Source: a virus. Taken from it: a stretch of 37,590 nt of DNA. Position 1 is the first letter of the stretch; the number at the start of each line of letters is the position of its first letter. This document shows, one piece after another, positions 6,300 through 14,189 of the stretch. A model generated the notes under the pieces. It ran no database searches. It had not been told where the DNA came from and saw only the letters and a list, made by a program, of their open reading frames with translations. The stretch lies in IMG/VR virus record IMGVR_UViG_3300047509_000068, positions 1 to 37,590 of that record. The stretch is one strand, 5' to 3'. A program made the position numbers and the translations under genes.

Positions 6300-6428
6300 A
6301 TGGCTAAGTCCGTGAAGGTCACAGATACGGCGTACGCCAAGATCGCCCAGATCTCGCAACGTGAGGAGCGGACGATCCAAGTCGTCATCTCGCGCGCCAT
6401 CGACGCGTACGAGAAACACTCGAAGTAG
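6300..6428 (+). CDS. Ribbon-helix-helix (CopG/Arc-like) regulator, 42 aa
   Basis: A very short protein: MAKSVKVTDTAYAKIAQISQ, then REERTIQVVISRAIDAYEKHSK. One beta strand (SVKVTDTAY) is followed by two helices with the typical R-x-x-R-T-I-Q-V-V-I-S-R-A-I-D-A-Y second-helix pattern of ribbon-helix-helix repressors. It has its own promoter (6264-6293) and starts without a leader. The gene for a secreted protein follows after 9 bases with its own AGGAGG. A role as local repressor of this island is inferred. A perfect 14-bp palindrome at 7109-7122 is a conceivable operator. Confidence 0.7.
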   Translation: MAKSVKVTDTAYAKIAQISQREERTIQVVISRAIDAYEKHSK

Positions 6429-6437
6429 GAGGGCTAC

Positions 6438-7043
6438 ATGAAGGGCAAGGCATTCGCAGCAGCCGCAGTCCTGGCGGCCGCGCTCACAATCGTCGGAGCC
6501 GCGTCAGCATCGCGTGCGTCGGCGACCTATTGCGTCGGCGGTGTCACCGTAGGACCGACCGACAGCTACATCCTCGCGTTCGAGGCTGGCAGATACGGCT
6601 CCGGCATGGTTTCGACCGACGAGGACTCCGGTGGCTACTGGTTCGCCGACGAGGACTCCGACGACGTCACTACCACACTCGGCCCATGCGTCACCGCCCC
6701 CGAGATCTCCAACAACGCCTGGGTCGCGTCAGGGACAACGCCGTTCGGCGAAACGCAGGCCAGGACGACCGTGGACGCGCAGGCGCTCCTCGACGGCACC
6801 TACGTCGGCATCGACGGTGTCTACCGGACGCCGATCGCGACGCAGAACCCGGACGGCTCCTGGTCGCTGCACGCGGGCGTGTCGGCCGGGTACAAGCTGA
6901 ACGGGATGGCCGTGGGTGGCGATTTCACCGACCCGCACGCGATCACGTTCCCCGTCACATCCGGGGTGCTCGACTCGAAGTCGGTTCTGCCGGGCCAGTT
7001 GACAGCCGGCGTGTATTTCGTGGCCGTGAAGGCTGCCGGGTAG
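6438..7043 (+). CDS. Secreted protein, unknown function
   Basis: A 201-residue protein with a clear signal peptide: MKGKAFAAAAVLAAALTIVG then AASASRASA (cleavage expected around residue 29). The mature part is beta-rich and acidic (DEDSGGYWFADEDSDDVTTTLGPC) with two cysteines (YCVGG and GPCVT) that could form a disulphide. AGGAGG at 6427-6432 precedes ATG 6438. A secreted, non-virion-like product under a local promoter and closed by a strong hairpin is the profile of a moron expressed from the prophage. No family is recognised. It could also be a surface or virion decoration protein. Confidence 0.65.
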   Translation: MKGKAFAAAAVLAAALTIVGAASASRASATYCVGGVTVGPTDSYILAFEAGRYGSGMVSTDEDSGGYWFADEDSDDVTTTLGPCVTAPEISNNAWVASGTTPFGETQARTTVDAQALLDGTYVGIDGVYRTPIATQNPDGSWSLHAGVSAGYKLNGMAVGGDFTDPHAITFPVTSGVLDSKSVLPGQLTAGVYFVAVKAAG

Positions 7044-7061
7044 CGCTTCACCCGGCGTTGG

Positions 7062-7102
7062 GCGGGCCGGACGAGCCTAGGCCGCTAGGAGGTCCGGCCC
7101 GC
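7062..7102 (+). terminator. Strong two-part hairpin after secreted-protein gene
   Basis: GCGGGCCGGAC (7062-7072) pairs with GTCCGGCCCGC (7092-7102) over 11 bp. Inside it, CCTAG (7076-7080) pairs with CTAGG (7085-7089) around a GCCG tetraloop. The position just after the stop at 7043 suits a terminator. The U-tract is poor (CACCTCATTT), as is frequent in high-GC actinobacteria. Confidence 0.55.
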
Positions 7103-7108
7103 ACCTCA

Positions 7109-7122
7109 TTTCCACGTGGAAA
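7109..7122. repeat. Perfect 14-bp palindrome TTTCCACGTGGAAA
   Basis: A fully self-complementary 14-mer directly upstream of the gene at 7130; its right half overlaps the GGAAAGG that may serve as ribosome site. It could be an operator, for example for the ribbon-helix-helix protein encoded at 6300, or the foot of a small hairpin controlling translation of the next gene. Confidence 0.45.
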
Positions 7123-7129
7123 GGGCGGC

Positions 7130-7309
7130 ATGAACGAGAGCGAACGCTGTCAGGCCATGAGATCACGCGAGCCCGACGGGACACGCTGCCAGCGAAAGGC
7201 AACCGACGGCAAGCTCTGTCGCCAGCATCAGCTCTCCGGAGCCGTCATTCCTGACGAATGGCTCGAGGGCGGCCTGCCCGTCTTTTACATCAGAAAGCGC
7301 GGCACATGA
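7130..7309 (+). CDS. Small zinc-binding-like protein
   Basis: A 59-residue protein with a Cys/His arrangement RCQAMRSREPDGTRCQRKATDGKLC then RQHQ, which gives C-x12-C-x9-C-x2-H, a likely zinc site. The remainder is LSGAVIPDEWLEGGLPVFYIRKRGT. Similar short C/C/C/H proteins are frequent in phages, usually without known function. It ends in an ATGATG overlap with the next gene. Confidence 0.55.
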   Translation: MNESERCQAMRSREPDGTRCQRKATDGKLCRQHQLSGAVIPDEWLEGGLPVFYIRKRGT

Positions 7310-7914
7310 TGGACTGGAACGCTCGCTCAGCCTGGATTTACGAAAACACCGCACCTGACCTGGCGAAAGCGGCCGCGAACAAGATCACCCTGATCTACAT
7401 CGATCCGCGCTCCTACAACGCCGCCACCGTCATCGCCATGTGCCGCGTCACCGGGATCGACGCCGGCATATACGCCGTCCCGAACTGGCGGCCCGAAATG
7501 ACCGGCCCTGAATTCGCCGACTGGGTCAACGGACTATTGCAAGACCTCCTGCCAAAAACCGCCGCGAACGTGGAGGCGGCGCCATTCATGGCTGACCTCG
7601 AAGGCGTCACCACCGCGTGGATGCGCGCATTCATCCGCCGCTACCGGCAACACCAGCCATCCCGGCCCACCAGCATCACCGTCGCCCCATTCCAGGGCGG
7701 CCTCATCCCCACCGACGCCATCCAGAAGGCCGGGATGCATCTCTACCCGCAGCTCTACTATGGGCCGATGACACCGGCAGACCCGTCCGCCGTCCTGCTC
7801 GAGATGGCACGCCAGGGGATGCCCGCGAACATGCTCCACCCCTTCTACGACGGCGCCGCGATCCCATCGGACGCGCGCGACGGCGCCATCTTCACGCTCG
7901 AGCGCATCTCCTAG
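7306..7914 (+). CDS. Predicted TIM-barrel, glycosidase-like protein
   Basis: A 202-residue protein with alternating strand and helix segments: KITLIYIDPR, GIDAGIYAVPNW, AAPFMADLEGV, RPTSITVAPFQGG, GMHLYPQLYYGP, NMLHPFYDG. This periodicity suggests a (beta/alpha) barrel, and the M-A-D-L-E-G strand end resembles the acidic active-site strand of GH25- or DUF1906-like hydrolases. No family can be named with certainty. It overlaps the previous stop and ends 4 bases before TerL. It could act on host cell-wall or capsule polymers. Confidence 0.5.
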   Translation: MMDWNARSAWIYENTAPDLAKAAANKITLIYIDPRSYNAATVIAMCRVTGIDAGIYAVPNWRPEMTGPEFADWVNGLLQDLLPKTAANVEAAPFMADLEGVTTAWMRAFIRRYRQHQPSRPTSITVAPFQGGLIPTDAIQKAGMHLYPQLYYGPMTPADPSAVLLEMARQGMPANMLHPFYDGAAIPSDARDGAIFTLERIS

Positions 7915-7918
7915 CCTG

Positions 7919-9391
7919 GTGGCGTTGACGGGCGAGTTCGTCGGCTCCAGGACGCCGCGCATCAGCTGCGTCCCGCCAGCCGTCGCATCATCAGGCCGCG
8001 AAGTCTGCGAGCTCGCTGAAATGGCCGGGCTCACCCTCGACCCGTGGCAGCGCGACATCCTCACAGCCGCCCTCGGCGAGAAGGAGGACGGATCCTGGGC
8101 AGCGCCGGAAGTCGCCGCGATCCTGCCACGCCAGAACGGCAAGAACGAGATCCTGGTCGCCCGGCAGCTCGGCGGCCTGTTCATCCTCGGCGAGCGCCTC
8201 CAAGTCCATACCGCCCACCAGTACGACACGTCGCTCGAGACCTACCGGCGGCTCAAGTTCCTCGTCCAGAACACCCCTGAGCTCGACAAGCGCGTGCGCC
8301 GCTACATTGGCTCTCACGGCGAGGAAGGCATCGAGCTCCGCACCGGCCAGCGGATCCGGTTCCGCACACGCACGAAAGGCGGGGGCCGCGGATTCTCCGG
8401 TGACGCCGTCTATTTCGACGAAGCCATGATCTTCCCGCAAGCATCGCTCGCGGCGATCCTGCCGATCGTGTCCGCAAGGCCGAACCCGCAGATCTGGTAC
8501 ACCGGCTCCGCCGTCGACCAGCTCGTCCACACCGACGGTCTCGTCCTCGCACGCATCCGGCAGCGCGCCATCCGCGGCGACGATCCACGCCTCGCCTACT
8601 TCGAGTGGTCGACAGACTCGCCCACCCCCGCCGACCTCACCAGCGAGCAGCTCCGCGACGTGCAAAGGTGGGCGGAAGCGAACCCTGCGCTCGGCATCCG
8701 GATCGCGCTCGACTATGTCGCTGGCGAGCTCGTCGCGCTCGGCCCGCGCGGATTCGCCGTCGAACGGCTAGGCGTTGGAGACTGGCCCGACCCCGACCAG
8801 GCCGCCGAGCTCGTCATCGACCCTGAGAAGTGGCAAGCCTGCCATGACGGGCAAACCGTGCTGCAGGACCCGGTCGTGTTCTCCTACGACGTCGTCCCGG
8901 ACCGCTCGAGCGGCGCGATCGGCGCGGCCGGCCTCGATCAGGGGGGCAGGTTCGCCGTCGAGGTCGTCAAATCCGAGGCGGGCACGGGCTGGATCGTGCC
9001 GTGGCTGATCGACCGTGTCCCGAAGCACCGCCCGGTCGCGGTCTGCTGCGACGGCGTCGGCGCCGCGGCGTCGCTCATACCCGAGCTCGAGCACGCCGGG
9101 ATCACGGTGCAGACGCTGTCGACGCAGGAGACGGTCGCGGCGTGCGGCATGTTCTACGACCTCGTCGACAGCGGCCTGCTCCACCATCTCGGACAGCAGC
9201 AGCTCGCAGCCGCCATCCGTGGCGCCACAAAACGGCCGCTAGGCGGTGCGTGGGCATGGAACCGGAAAACGTCGCTGACGGACCTGTCGCCGCTGGTTGC
9301 TGTGACGCTCGCGCTCGGCTGTTTCCGGTCGCAGACGCTCGAGCGGCCGAAGCCGGCACCTAGAGTCGTCAACCTCAACGATCTCGCCTGA
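7919..9391 (+). CDS. Terminase large subunit
   Basis: A 490-residue protein, the usual length for HK97-type TerL. The ATPase domain has LTLDPWQRDIL at about 37-48, the Walker A-like LPRQNGKNE (69-77), Walker B VYFDEA (164-169) and the coupling segment WYTGSAVD. The C-terminal RNase H-like nuclease has Asp324 (FSYDVVPD) and Asp378 (VCCDGVGAA) followed by a helix with YDLVDSG. GTG 7919 directly follows the previous gene. It is the motor that cuts and translocates DNA into the prohead through the portal encoded at 9728. Confidence 0.95.
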   Translation: MALTGEFVGSRTPRISCVPPAVASSGREVCELAEMAGLTLDPWQRDILTAALGEKEDGSWAAPEVAAILPRQNGKNEILVARQLGGLFILGERLQVHTAHQYDTSLETYRRLKFLVQNTPELDKRVRRYIGSHGEEGIELRTGQRIRFRTRTKGGGRGFSGDAVYFDEAMIFPQASLAAILPIVSARPNPQIWYTGSAVDQLVHTDGLVLARIRQRAIRGDDPRLAYFEWSTDSPTPADLTSEQLRDVQRWAEANPALGIRIALDYVAGELVALGPRGFAVERLGVGDWPDPDQAAELVIDPEKWQACHDGQTVLQDPVVFSYDVVPDRSSGAIGAAGLDQGGRFAVEVVKSEAGTGWIVPWLIDRVPKHRPVAVCCDGVGAAASLIPELEHAGITVQTLSTQETVAACGMFYDLVDSGLLHHLGQQQLAAAIRGATKRPLGGAWAWNRKTSLTDLSPLVAVTLALGCFRSQTLERPKPAPRVVNLNDLA

Positions 9392-9479
9392 CGCTGGCCG
9401 GGATCGGGCTCCCGCCGCGACGGCTCCATTCCCGAGAGGCCACGGGTACCAGCGCCAGGCATCTCGTAGCCTACGCCGT

Positions 9480-9508
9480 TTTACGGTATCCGCCACAGGG
9501 GCTAACAT
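9480..9508 (+). promoter_or_regulatory. Candidate promoter between TerL and the head genes
   Basis: TTTACG (9480-9485), 17-base spacer, TAACAT (9503-9508). Four of six bases match consensus in each box. The 185-base gap after TerL otherwise has no gene. The next supported gene starts at 9577. Confidence 0.35.
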
Positions 9509-9576
9509 CCCGCCTGAGTGGCGCTCACGGTTTCTGGGTCGGGTAAAGCGCTCTGCCCTCCGAGGCTGCGCGGCCG

Positions 9577-9726
9577 ATGACGCGCGCCCACGTCACCACC
9601 TTGTTCGAGATCGCAGGGTTCGTCCTCCTCGTCGGCGGCGTCGCCCGCATCAGCGTCACAGCCGCCCTCGTCCTCGCCGGGGCGCTGGTCCTCGCCGCCG
9701 GTGTGTACGCCGACCTGAGAGCCTGA
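9577..9726 (+). CDS. Small two-helix membrane protein, 49 aa
   Basis: MTRAHVTTLFEIAGFVLLVG, then GVARISVTAALVLAGALVLA and AGVYADLRA: two hydrophobic segments of about 16-20 residues with a short polar turn. It ends one base before the portal start, so it is coupled to it. Small membrane proteins in this place are common in actinobacteriophages and have no assigned function. Confidence 0.65.
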   Translation: MTRAHVTTLFEIAGFVLLVGGVARISVTAALVLAGALVLAAGVYADLRA

Positions 9727-9727
9727 C

Positions 9728-11149
9728 ATGGGCCTCCTCGCCACTCTGCTCGAGCGCGCCGACCCGGCCGAAGGGCGCGCGCTCGGGCCTACCAACCTCG
9801 CCTGGGACCGCGGCGACACCCTCAACGCCTTCAACGAGACCGTCGGTGTCCCCGTCAACCGCGACACCATGCTCGGCGTCTCCGCCGTCTGGGCGTGCGT
9901 CAGCCTCATCGCCGACAGCGTCGCGACACTCCCGATCTACGCCTGCAAGGACGATTCGGACGGGACACCGCGCAGGCTCGGGATGCCGCCCTGGCTCACG
10001 CAGCCGAACCCTGAGCAGACCCTCACCGATTTCAAGTTCGGCACCGTCGCCAGCCTGCTCCTACACGGGAACGCCTACATCTACCTCGTTCGTGACCGCA
10101 AACAAAACATCGTCGAAGCGTGGCTCCTCGACCCGCGCTGGGTGTATGTCCGCCGCGAGTTCCGCGCCGACGGCACCCTCGGCCTCAACTACTACGTGTC
10201 CGTCGGGAAAGGGATGCAGTCCCCCGTCGGGCCGTTCATCGTCCCCGCCGGCCCTGACATGTTCCACATCATGGCGTTCCAACCGAACTCAAGCTGGCCC
10301 ATGGGGATCGCCCCGCTCGACGTCGCCCAGATGATGTTCGGGTCCGCGATCGCTGGGCAGCAGATGGGTGCCCGCTGGTTCGGCTCCGGCTTCAACGCCG
10401 CCGGTGTCCTCGAAACCGAAGCCGACCTCACCCCCGACCAGGCCCAGACAGTCAAGCGCGACTTCACCGACGCCAACAGCGGCGTCCGCAAAATGCACCT
10501 GCCGCCCGTCCTCTCCGGCGGACTCACGTGGAAGCAGATCCAGATCAGCCCGGAGCAGGCGCAGTTCCTTGAGCAGCGCCAGTTCAGCGTGGATGAGGTC
10601 GCCCGCTGGTTCCGGGTGCCGCCGCACATGATCGGCAACCTCGAAAAAACCTCCAGCTGGGGTGCAGGGATTGAGCAGCAGAGCATCGGGTTCGGCACGT
10701 ACACGCTGCGGCCGTGGATGAAACGGATTGAGGACTCGTGGAGCCGCAACATGCTCACCTTCCAGCCCGGCGCGTACTTCCGGTTCGACATGACCGACCT
10801 CCTCCGCGGCGACATGGCCGCCATGGGCGACTTCATGGTAAAATCACACATGGTCGGCGCCTACAGCGCGAACGAGCTGCGCGCAAAGTTCCTCGGCGAG
10901 CCACCATTCGACGGCGGAGAGACACACTACTTCCCGGTCAACACCGCCCCCGTCGGCACCGACCCGATCACGCTGCTGAAGACGAAGGTCGATATCGGCC
11001 AGCCCGCACCTGTCGCAGGCGGTGTCGACGAAGGCCCGCAAGGCGAGAAGAACGAGCTCGTCGAGAATCTCGAGGCGCGCCTCGCCGCCTACGACCGCGC
11101 GTGGGCCGCTCTTGAGCCGGCCCCGACGAACGGGCACAATCCGACATGA
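9728..11149 (+). CDS. Portal protein (HK97 family)
   Basis: A 473-residue protein with the family's N-terminal block LGVSAVWACVSLIADSVATLPIY (about 49-71), a YIYLVRD core strand, a long alpha/beta stem region (VLETEADLTPDQAQTV) and WFRVPPHMIGNLEKTS near residue 295-310, all typical of HK97 gp3-like portals. Twelve copies form the ring at one head vertex through which TerL pumps DNA. The C-terminal tail is acidic and Pro-rich. It lies downstream of TerL as usual, but the protease is 5.4 kb further on because a block of fibre-like genes intervenes. Confidence 0.93.
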   Translation: MGLLATLLERADPAEGRALGPTNLAWDRGDTLNAFNETVGVPVNRDTMLGVSAVWACVSLIADSVATLPIYACKDDSDGTPRRLGMPPWLTQPNPEQTLTDFKFGTVASLLLHGNAYIYLVRDRKQNIVEAWLLDPRWVYVRREFRADGTLGLNYYVSVGKGMQSPVGPFIVPAGPDMFHIMAFQPNSSWPMGIAPLDVAQMMFGSAIAGQQMGARWFGSGFNAAGVLETEADLTPDQAQTVKRDFTDANSGVRKMHLPPVLSGGLTWKQIQISPEQAQFLEQRQFSVDEVARWFRVPPHMIGNLEKTSSWGAGIEQQSIGFGTYTLRPWMKRIEDSWSRNMLTFQPGAYFRFDMTDLLRGDMAAMGDFMVKSHMVGAYSANELRAKFLGEPPFDGGETHYFPVNTAPVGTDPITLLKTKVDIGQPAPVAGGVDEGPQGEKNELVENLEARLAAYDRAWAALEPAPTNGHNPT

Positions 11150-11186
11150 CTTCTATCGTTTCCGGCCAGACAACCTGGAGGCCCGC

Positions 11187-11435
11187 ATGACCGCATTCGT
11201 AGAAGGAGACCGGGTCGCGTGGGATCACGCTTTCGCGACCGTCCACGCCGCCGGCTCGATCGTCCGCGCCGACGCCGTACCCCCGACCGCCAAGGTCGGC
11301 ACCGTCACCGGGCCCGCCAATGACGAGGGCACCTGGTGGAACGTCCAGTTCGACGACGGCGAAGTCACTCTCACCGAGGACGAGCTCGTCAAGGTCGAAG
11401 ACGCGCCCGCAGTCGCTGAAGAGGCCGCGGCGTGA
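11187..11435 (+). CDS. Small SH3/KOW-like acidic protein
   Basis: An 82-residue protein with small-barrel features: FVEGDRVAWDHAF, then AKVGTVTGPANDEGTWWNVQFDDGE, then VTLTEDELVKVED and an acidic Ala/Glu tail. The G-D-x-V ... G-T-V ... W-x-V-x-F-D-D-G layout is seen in small SH3-like modules. ATG 11187 has TGGAGG upstream. The stop overlaps the next GTG. Function unknown. Confidence 0.6.
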   Translation: MTAFVEGDRVAWDHAFATVHAAGSIVRADAVPPTAKVGTVTGPANDEGTWWNVQFDDGEVTLTEDELVKVEDAPAVAEEAAA

Positions 11436-11665
11436 CACAGCAGAATGTCGACCATCTACCGGAGGTCGGAAAAACCACCGAGATGTTCGCGCAGGTCATC
11501 GCCGGACCGGAAACCGCCGCACGGCTCGGGATCCCGGTCGGAACAGTGCTGGAGGGCAGACATGTTGTGCTTCACCCAGACGGCAGACAGACCGGCGGAG
11601 AACCCCTCACAGGCGAGGAGATCAACCGCCGACTGGACGCCTCCACCTCCAACACCGAGGAGTAA
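11432..11665 (+). CDS. Unknown small protein
   Basis: A 77-residue acidic protein beginning at GTG, 4-base overlap with the previous stop. It contains TEMFAQVIAGPETAARLGIPVGTVLEGRHVVLHPDGRQTGGEPL and a polar tail. It ends 3 bases before the fibre-like gene at 11669. No family is recognised. Confidence 0.55.
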   Translation: MTQQNVDHLPEVGKTTEMFAQVIAGPETAARLGIPVGTVLEGRHVVLHPDGRQTGGEPLTGEEINRRLDASTSNTEE

Positions 11666-11668
11666 CCC

Positions 11669-12070
11669 ATGGCGTTCGGCACAGCCACGGTGGTCACGAA
11701 CAAAGGAAAGGCGATGCTCGCCGACCGCGTTCGCACCTCCCCAGGCACCTACACCACTTCACCGAAGTTCTGCGCGATGGGTGTCGGCGCCACCGGCGCA
11801 GCCCGCACCGCAGTCGCCGCCGACACCGCCCTCTCGACCGAGGTCGAGTCGCGCACATCCGGCACCGAATCCGTCGTCACGACGTCGCAGACCGGAGACA
11901 CCTACCAGGTCGTCGGCACCATCACCGCCACCAGCGGCCGCTCCGTCGACGAAGCAGGACTATTCGACGCGAGCTCGACCGGCAACATGTTCACGTCAGC
12001 CACGTTCAGCGTGATCTCGCTCAACAACGGCGATTCCATAGCTTTTACGTGGAAAACGCAACTGACTTAG
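11669..12070 (+). CDS. Tail-fibre or structural beta-rich protein
   Basis: A 133-residue protein whose pattern VVTNKGKAMLADRV, FCAMGVGATGA, ADTALSTEVESR, TYQVVGTITATSGRSVDEAGLFDA and FSVISLNNGDSIAFTWKTQL matches a small family of phage tail-fibre-associated proteins. In that family a common core begins V-N-x-G-x-x-x-x-A-D-R and ends with a G-D-S-hydrophobic-W strand. It opens the block of receptor-binding or fibre-like genes (11669-16534). Confidence 0.65.
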   Translation: MAFGTATVVTNKGKAMLADRVRTSPGTYTTSPKFCAMGVGATGAARTAVAADTALSTEVESRTSGTESVVTTSQTGDTYQVVGTITATSGRSVDEAGLFDASSTGNMFTSATFSVISLNNGDSIAFTWKTQLT

Positions 12071-12077
12071 CGTCGGT

Positions 12078-12293
12078 GTGAGCCGCGTAGTCGCAATCTG
12101 CAAGGGCGGCCCGCTGGACGGGCTGGCGTTCAGCGTGGAGGAAGGAGCGGCGATCGGTGGCGCGGACGAGAACCCGCGCGGCCACTACCTGTCGACTGGC
12201 GCGACGGGCGAGATCCCCGCCGATCTCGTCGATCAGTTCGGGTGGGCGGATCATTCAATGGCCGTCGTCTACCGGGAAGCTGTCGGTGGCTGA
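12078..12293 (+). CDS. Unknown small phage protein (GGPLDG type)
   Basis: A 71-residue protein beginning at GTG: VVAICKGGPLDGLAFSVEEG, then HYLSTGATGEIPADLVDQFGW, then SMAVVYREA. The C-x-G-G-P-L-D-G-x-x-F start is shared with small phage proteins of unknown function. It overlaps the next start by 8 bases. Confidence 0.6.
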   Translation: MSRVVAICKGGPLDGLAFSVEEGAAIGGADENPRGHYLSTGATGEIPADLVDQFGWADHSMAVVYREAVGG

Positions 12294-12675
12294 CGACTTC
12301 ACCATCGCGACCGCTGGCGGCACTGTCGTCGTCCGGGCGGTGCAGCTCGGTGGCGGCCAGGTCGCGCAGGTGCTGTTCGTGGCGCCGATGCGGAAGACGC
12401 CTGTCGGGCCGCCCGAGAAGCTGTCGGTCGGCGTGGGTGCGACCGTTGGATTGTCGCCGCCTGGTGGTGCGACACACGCGCTCGTGTTCGTCGAGTCATC
12501 CGGAATCCGGTACTACGATGACGGCTCGACGCCCACGACTGGTGCGACGGGGAACGGCGCGCCGATTGCGGCCGGATCGGCACTCGAGGTGGATCTGGCG
12601 TCGTTTACGAACTTCAAGATGATCGCGCAGACGGCGACAGCGACCGTCCACGTCCTCTACTCGAAGTACGTATGA
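12286..12675 (+). CDS. Beta-rich structural-type protein, unknown
   Basis: A 129-residue protein with repeated short strands (TVVVRAVQLGGGQVAQVLFVAP, GATVGLSPPGGATHALVFVESSGIRYYDD, SALEVDLASFTNFKMIAQTATATVHVLYSKYV). This resembles small beta-sandwich modules attached to tail fibres or baseplates. It overlaps both neighbours (GTG in the previous gene, ATGA into the beta-helix gene). A role as partner of the spike at 12672 is suggested only by position. Confidence 0.55.
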   Translation: MADDFTIATAGGTVVVRAVQLGGGQVAQVLFVAPMRKTPVGPPEKLSVGVGATVGLSPPGGATHALVFVESSGIRYYDDGSTPTTGATGNGAPIAAGSALEVDLASFTNFKMIAQTATATVHVLYSKYV

Positions 12676-14189
12676 GCCCGTTTCAGCGGTTCATCGGCGC
12701 TGTGGTTGCGGCGACGGTGATCGGGGCGTCGATCGGCGTGCCGATCTACATCGGCAACAGCGGCGGCGGGGGCGGAGGTGGGAGCGGGCAGGCGTCCGTG
12801 TTCGTCGCCCTGACGGGCTCGTCGACATGTACGCGGAATGGCGGCACCGCGACTGATTTCGCTCACTCAGCAGGTCACATATGCGATAATTTTCAGCACG
12901 CCTACAACGTCGCATCGTGCGGCGACACTGTCCTCGTCGAGAGCGGAACATATGGTGCCCAGGAGATCGACCGGCGCGCCACCGATCTGACATGCGGTGC
13001 CAGCACATGCGACCAGTATCAGGCGAACGTGTCGACCGCGCCGACCGGGACAACAAATAACTGCATTACGTTCCAGCCCGACGGCTGTTCAACCCCTGTG
13101 CAGATTGGCGTAAGCGCGGCAACGAGTAACGACATATGGACGAACGCCGACTATCTCCGCCTCGACGGACTGAACTGCATGACGGTATACGGGAGCCTCG
13201 CCGTGATTGCGAGATCGGGTGCAAAGTTGGGCACCGCGGACTCGTGCAACGTCGCCTATGGACACGACGACATCTTCCAAAACATGGTGTTTGACGGGCA
13301 GTTCAATACGACCGTGACGACGTCGCCGGGGACATTTCAACTAAAGGGTCCGCTACGGGTCAGCCTGATCGGAGACACATTCAAGAACGCGGTCGGTTCT
13401 ACATCGGCTGGTGTCGTAAACCGCTTTACCGACTGCGGAACGGGCGGCACAACCTATGGTGCGGCGAGCCACTCAATGTTGAAGAACATCACCATCCTCG
13501 ACCAGGTAAAGACGGTGTCCGCGTCCGGTCACTGCGAAGGCATCCACATGGAGGACAACGGTGGCCCGCTTACGATCATCAATAGCCGCTTCCTCGACCT
13601 GTGCGAACAGGACATCAGCCTCGAGCCAGAGCTCGCCGCCGCGACGCCACAGGTGCAGGGGCTCGATGTTGAGAACAACGTGTTCGACTATCCGTCGTCG
13701 CATTCGGTGGCGCTCGGGTTCGCTGACACGTTCAACGCTGCCACGTTCGGAAACATCACCATCATCTGTAAGACGGCGGGCACGACGCCGTTCAACGGCC
13801 TCGTGTTCCGCAACAATAGCTTCGGAAACAAGGCAGGATCGGGCGGAACGATCAAGTGGCAGATCGACCCAGGCTGCACACCATCCACGAGCGGTAACTC
13901 CCTCACCGGCAACATCCTGAACGGCATCGCGGGCTGCCCAGGTCCGACAGGACTCTGGAACACCGTCGCCGACAACATAATCCCATCCGGGACCGGATGC
14001 GGCTCAGACATCCCGTTCGGATCGTCGAACTTCCCATATAACGATGCAGCTAATTACGACTACTCGATCAACCCTGCGAACGCAGGCGCCGTGTACGGAG
14101 CGGTGCCCGGCTCAACAGGCTACCCGTCAACCGATGCAGCTAACGTCGCCCGGCCGAACCCGGCCGACGCAGGTGCGTACCAGCACTAA
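12672..14189 (+). CDS. Parallel beta-helix protein with N-terminal membrane/signal segment
   Basis: A 505-residue protein. Residues 7-27 are a hydrophobic helix (FIGAVVAATVIGASIGVPIYI), followed by a Gly-rich linker (GGGGGGGSG) and a large domain starting VFVALTGSSTC. The domain shows repeated G-D-T-V-L-V / V-F-D / I-I-N-S-R-F-L-D / V-E-N-N-V-F-D / F-R-N-N-S-F-G coils, the pattern of right-handed parallel beta-helices (pectate-lyase-like). Many cysteines in the first half suggest disulphides and an extracellular location. Such folds form phage depolymerase spikes or host polysaccharide-active enzymes. The membrane or signal segment is odd for a virion spike and points to a secreted or anchored product. 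Catalytic residues are not identifiable. Confidence 0.75.
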   Translation: MSPFQRFIGAVVAATVIGASIGVPIYIGNSGGGGGGGSGQASVFVALTGSSTCTRNGGTATDFAHSAGHICDNFQHAYNVASCGDTVLVESGTYGAQEIDRRATDLTCGASTCDQYQANVSTAPTGTTNNCITFQPDGCSTPVQIGVSAATSNDIWTNADYLRLDGLNCMTVYGSLAVIARSGAKLGTADSCNVAYGHDDIFQNMVFDGQFNTTVTTSPGTFQLKGPLRVSLIGDTFKNAVGSTSAGVVNRFTDCGTGGTTYGAASHSMLKNITILDQVKTVSASGHCEGIHMEDNGGPLTIINSRFLDLCEQDISLEPELAAATPQVQGLDVENNVFDYPSSHSVALGFADTFNAATFGNITIICKTAGTTPFNGLVFRNNSFGNKAGSGGTIKWQIDPGCTPSTSGNSLTGNILNGIAGCPGPTGLWNTVADNIIPSGTGCGSDIPFGSSNFPYNDAANYDYSINPANAGAVYGAVPGSTGYPSTDAANVARPNPADAGAYQH

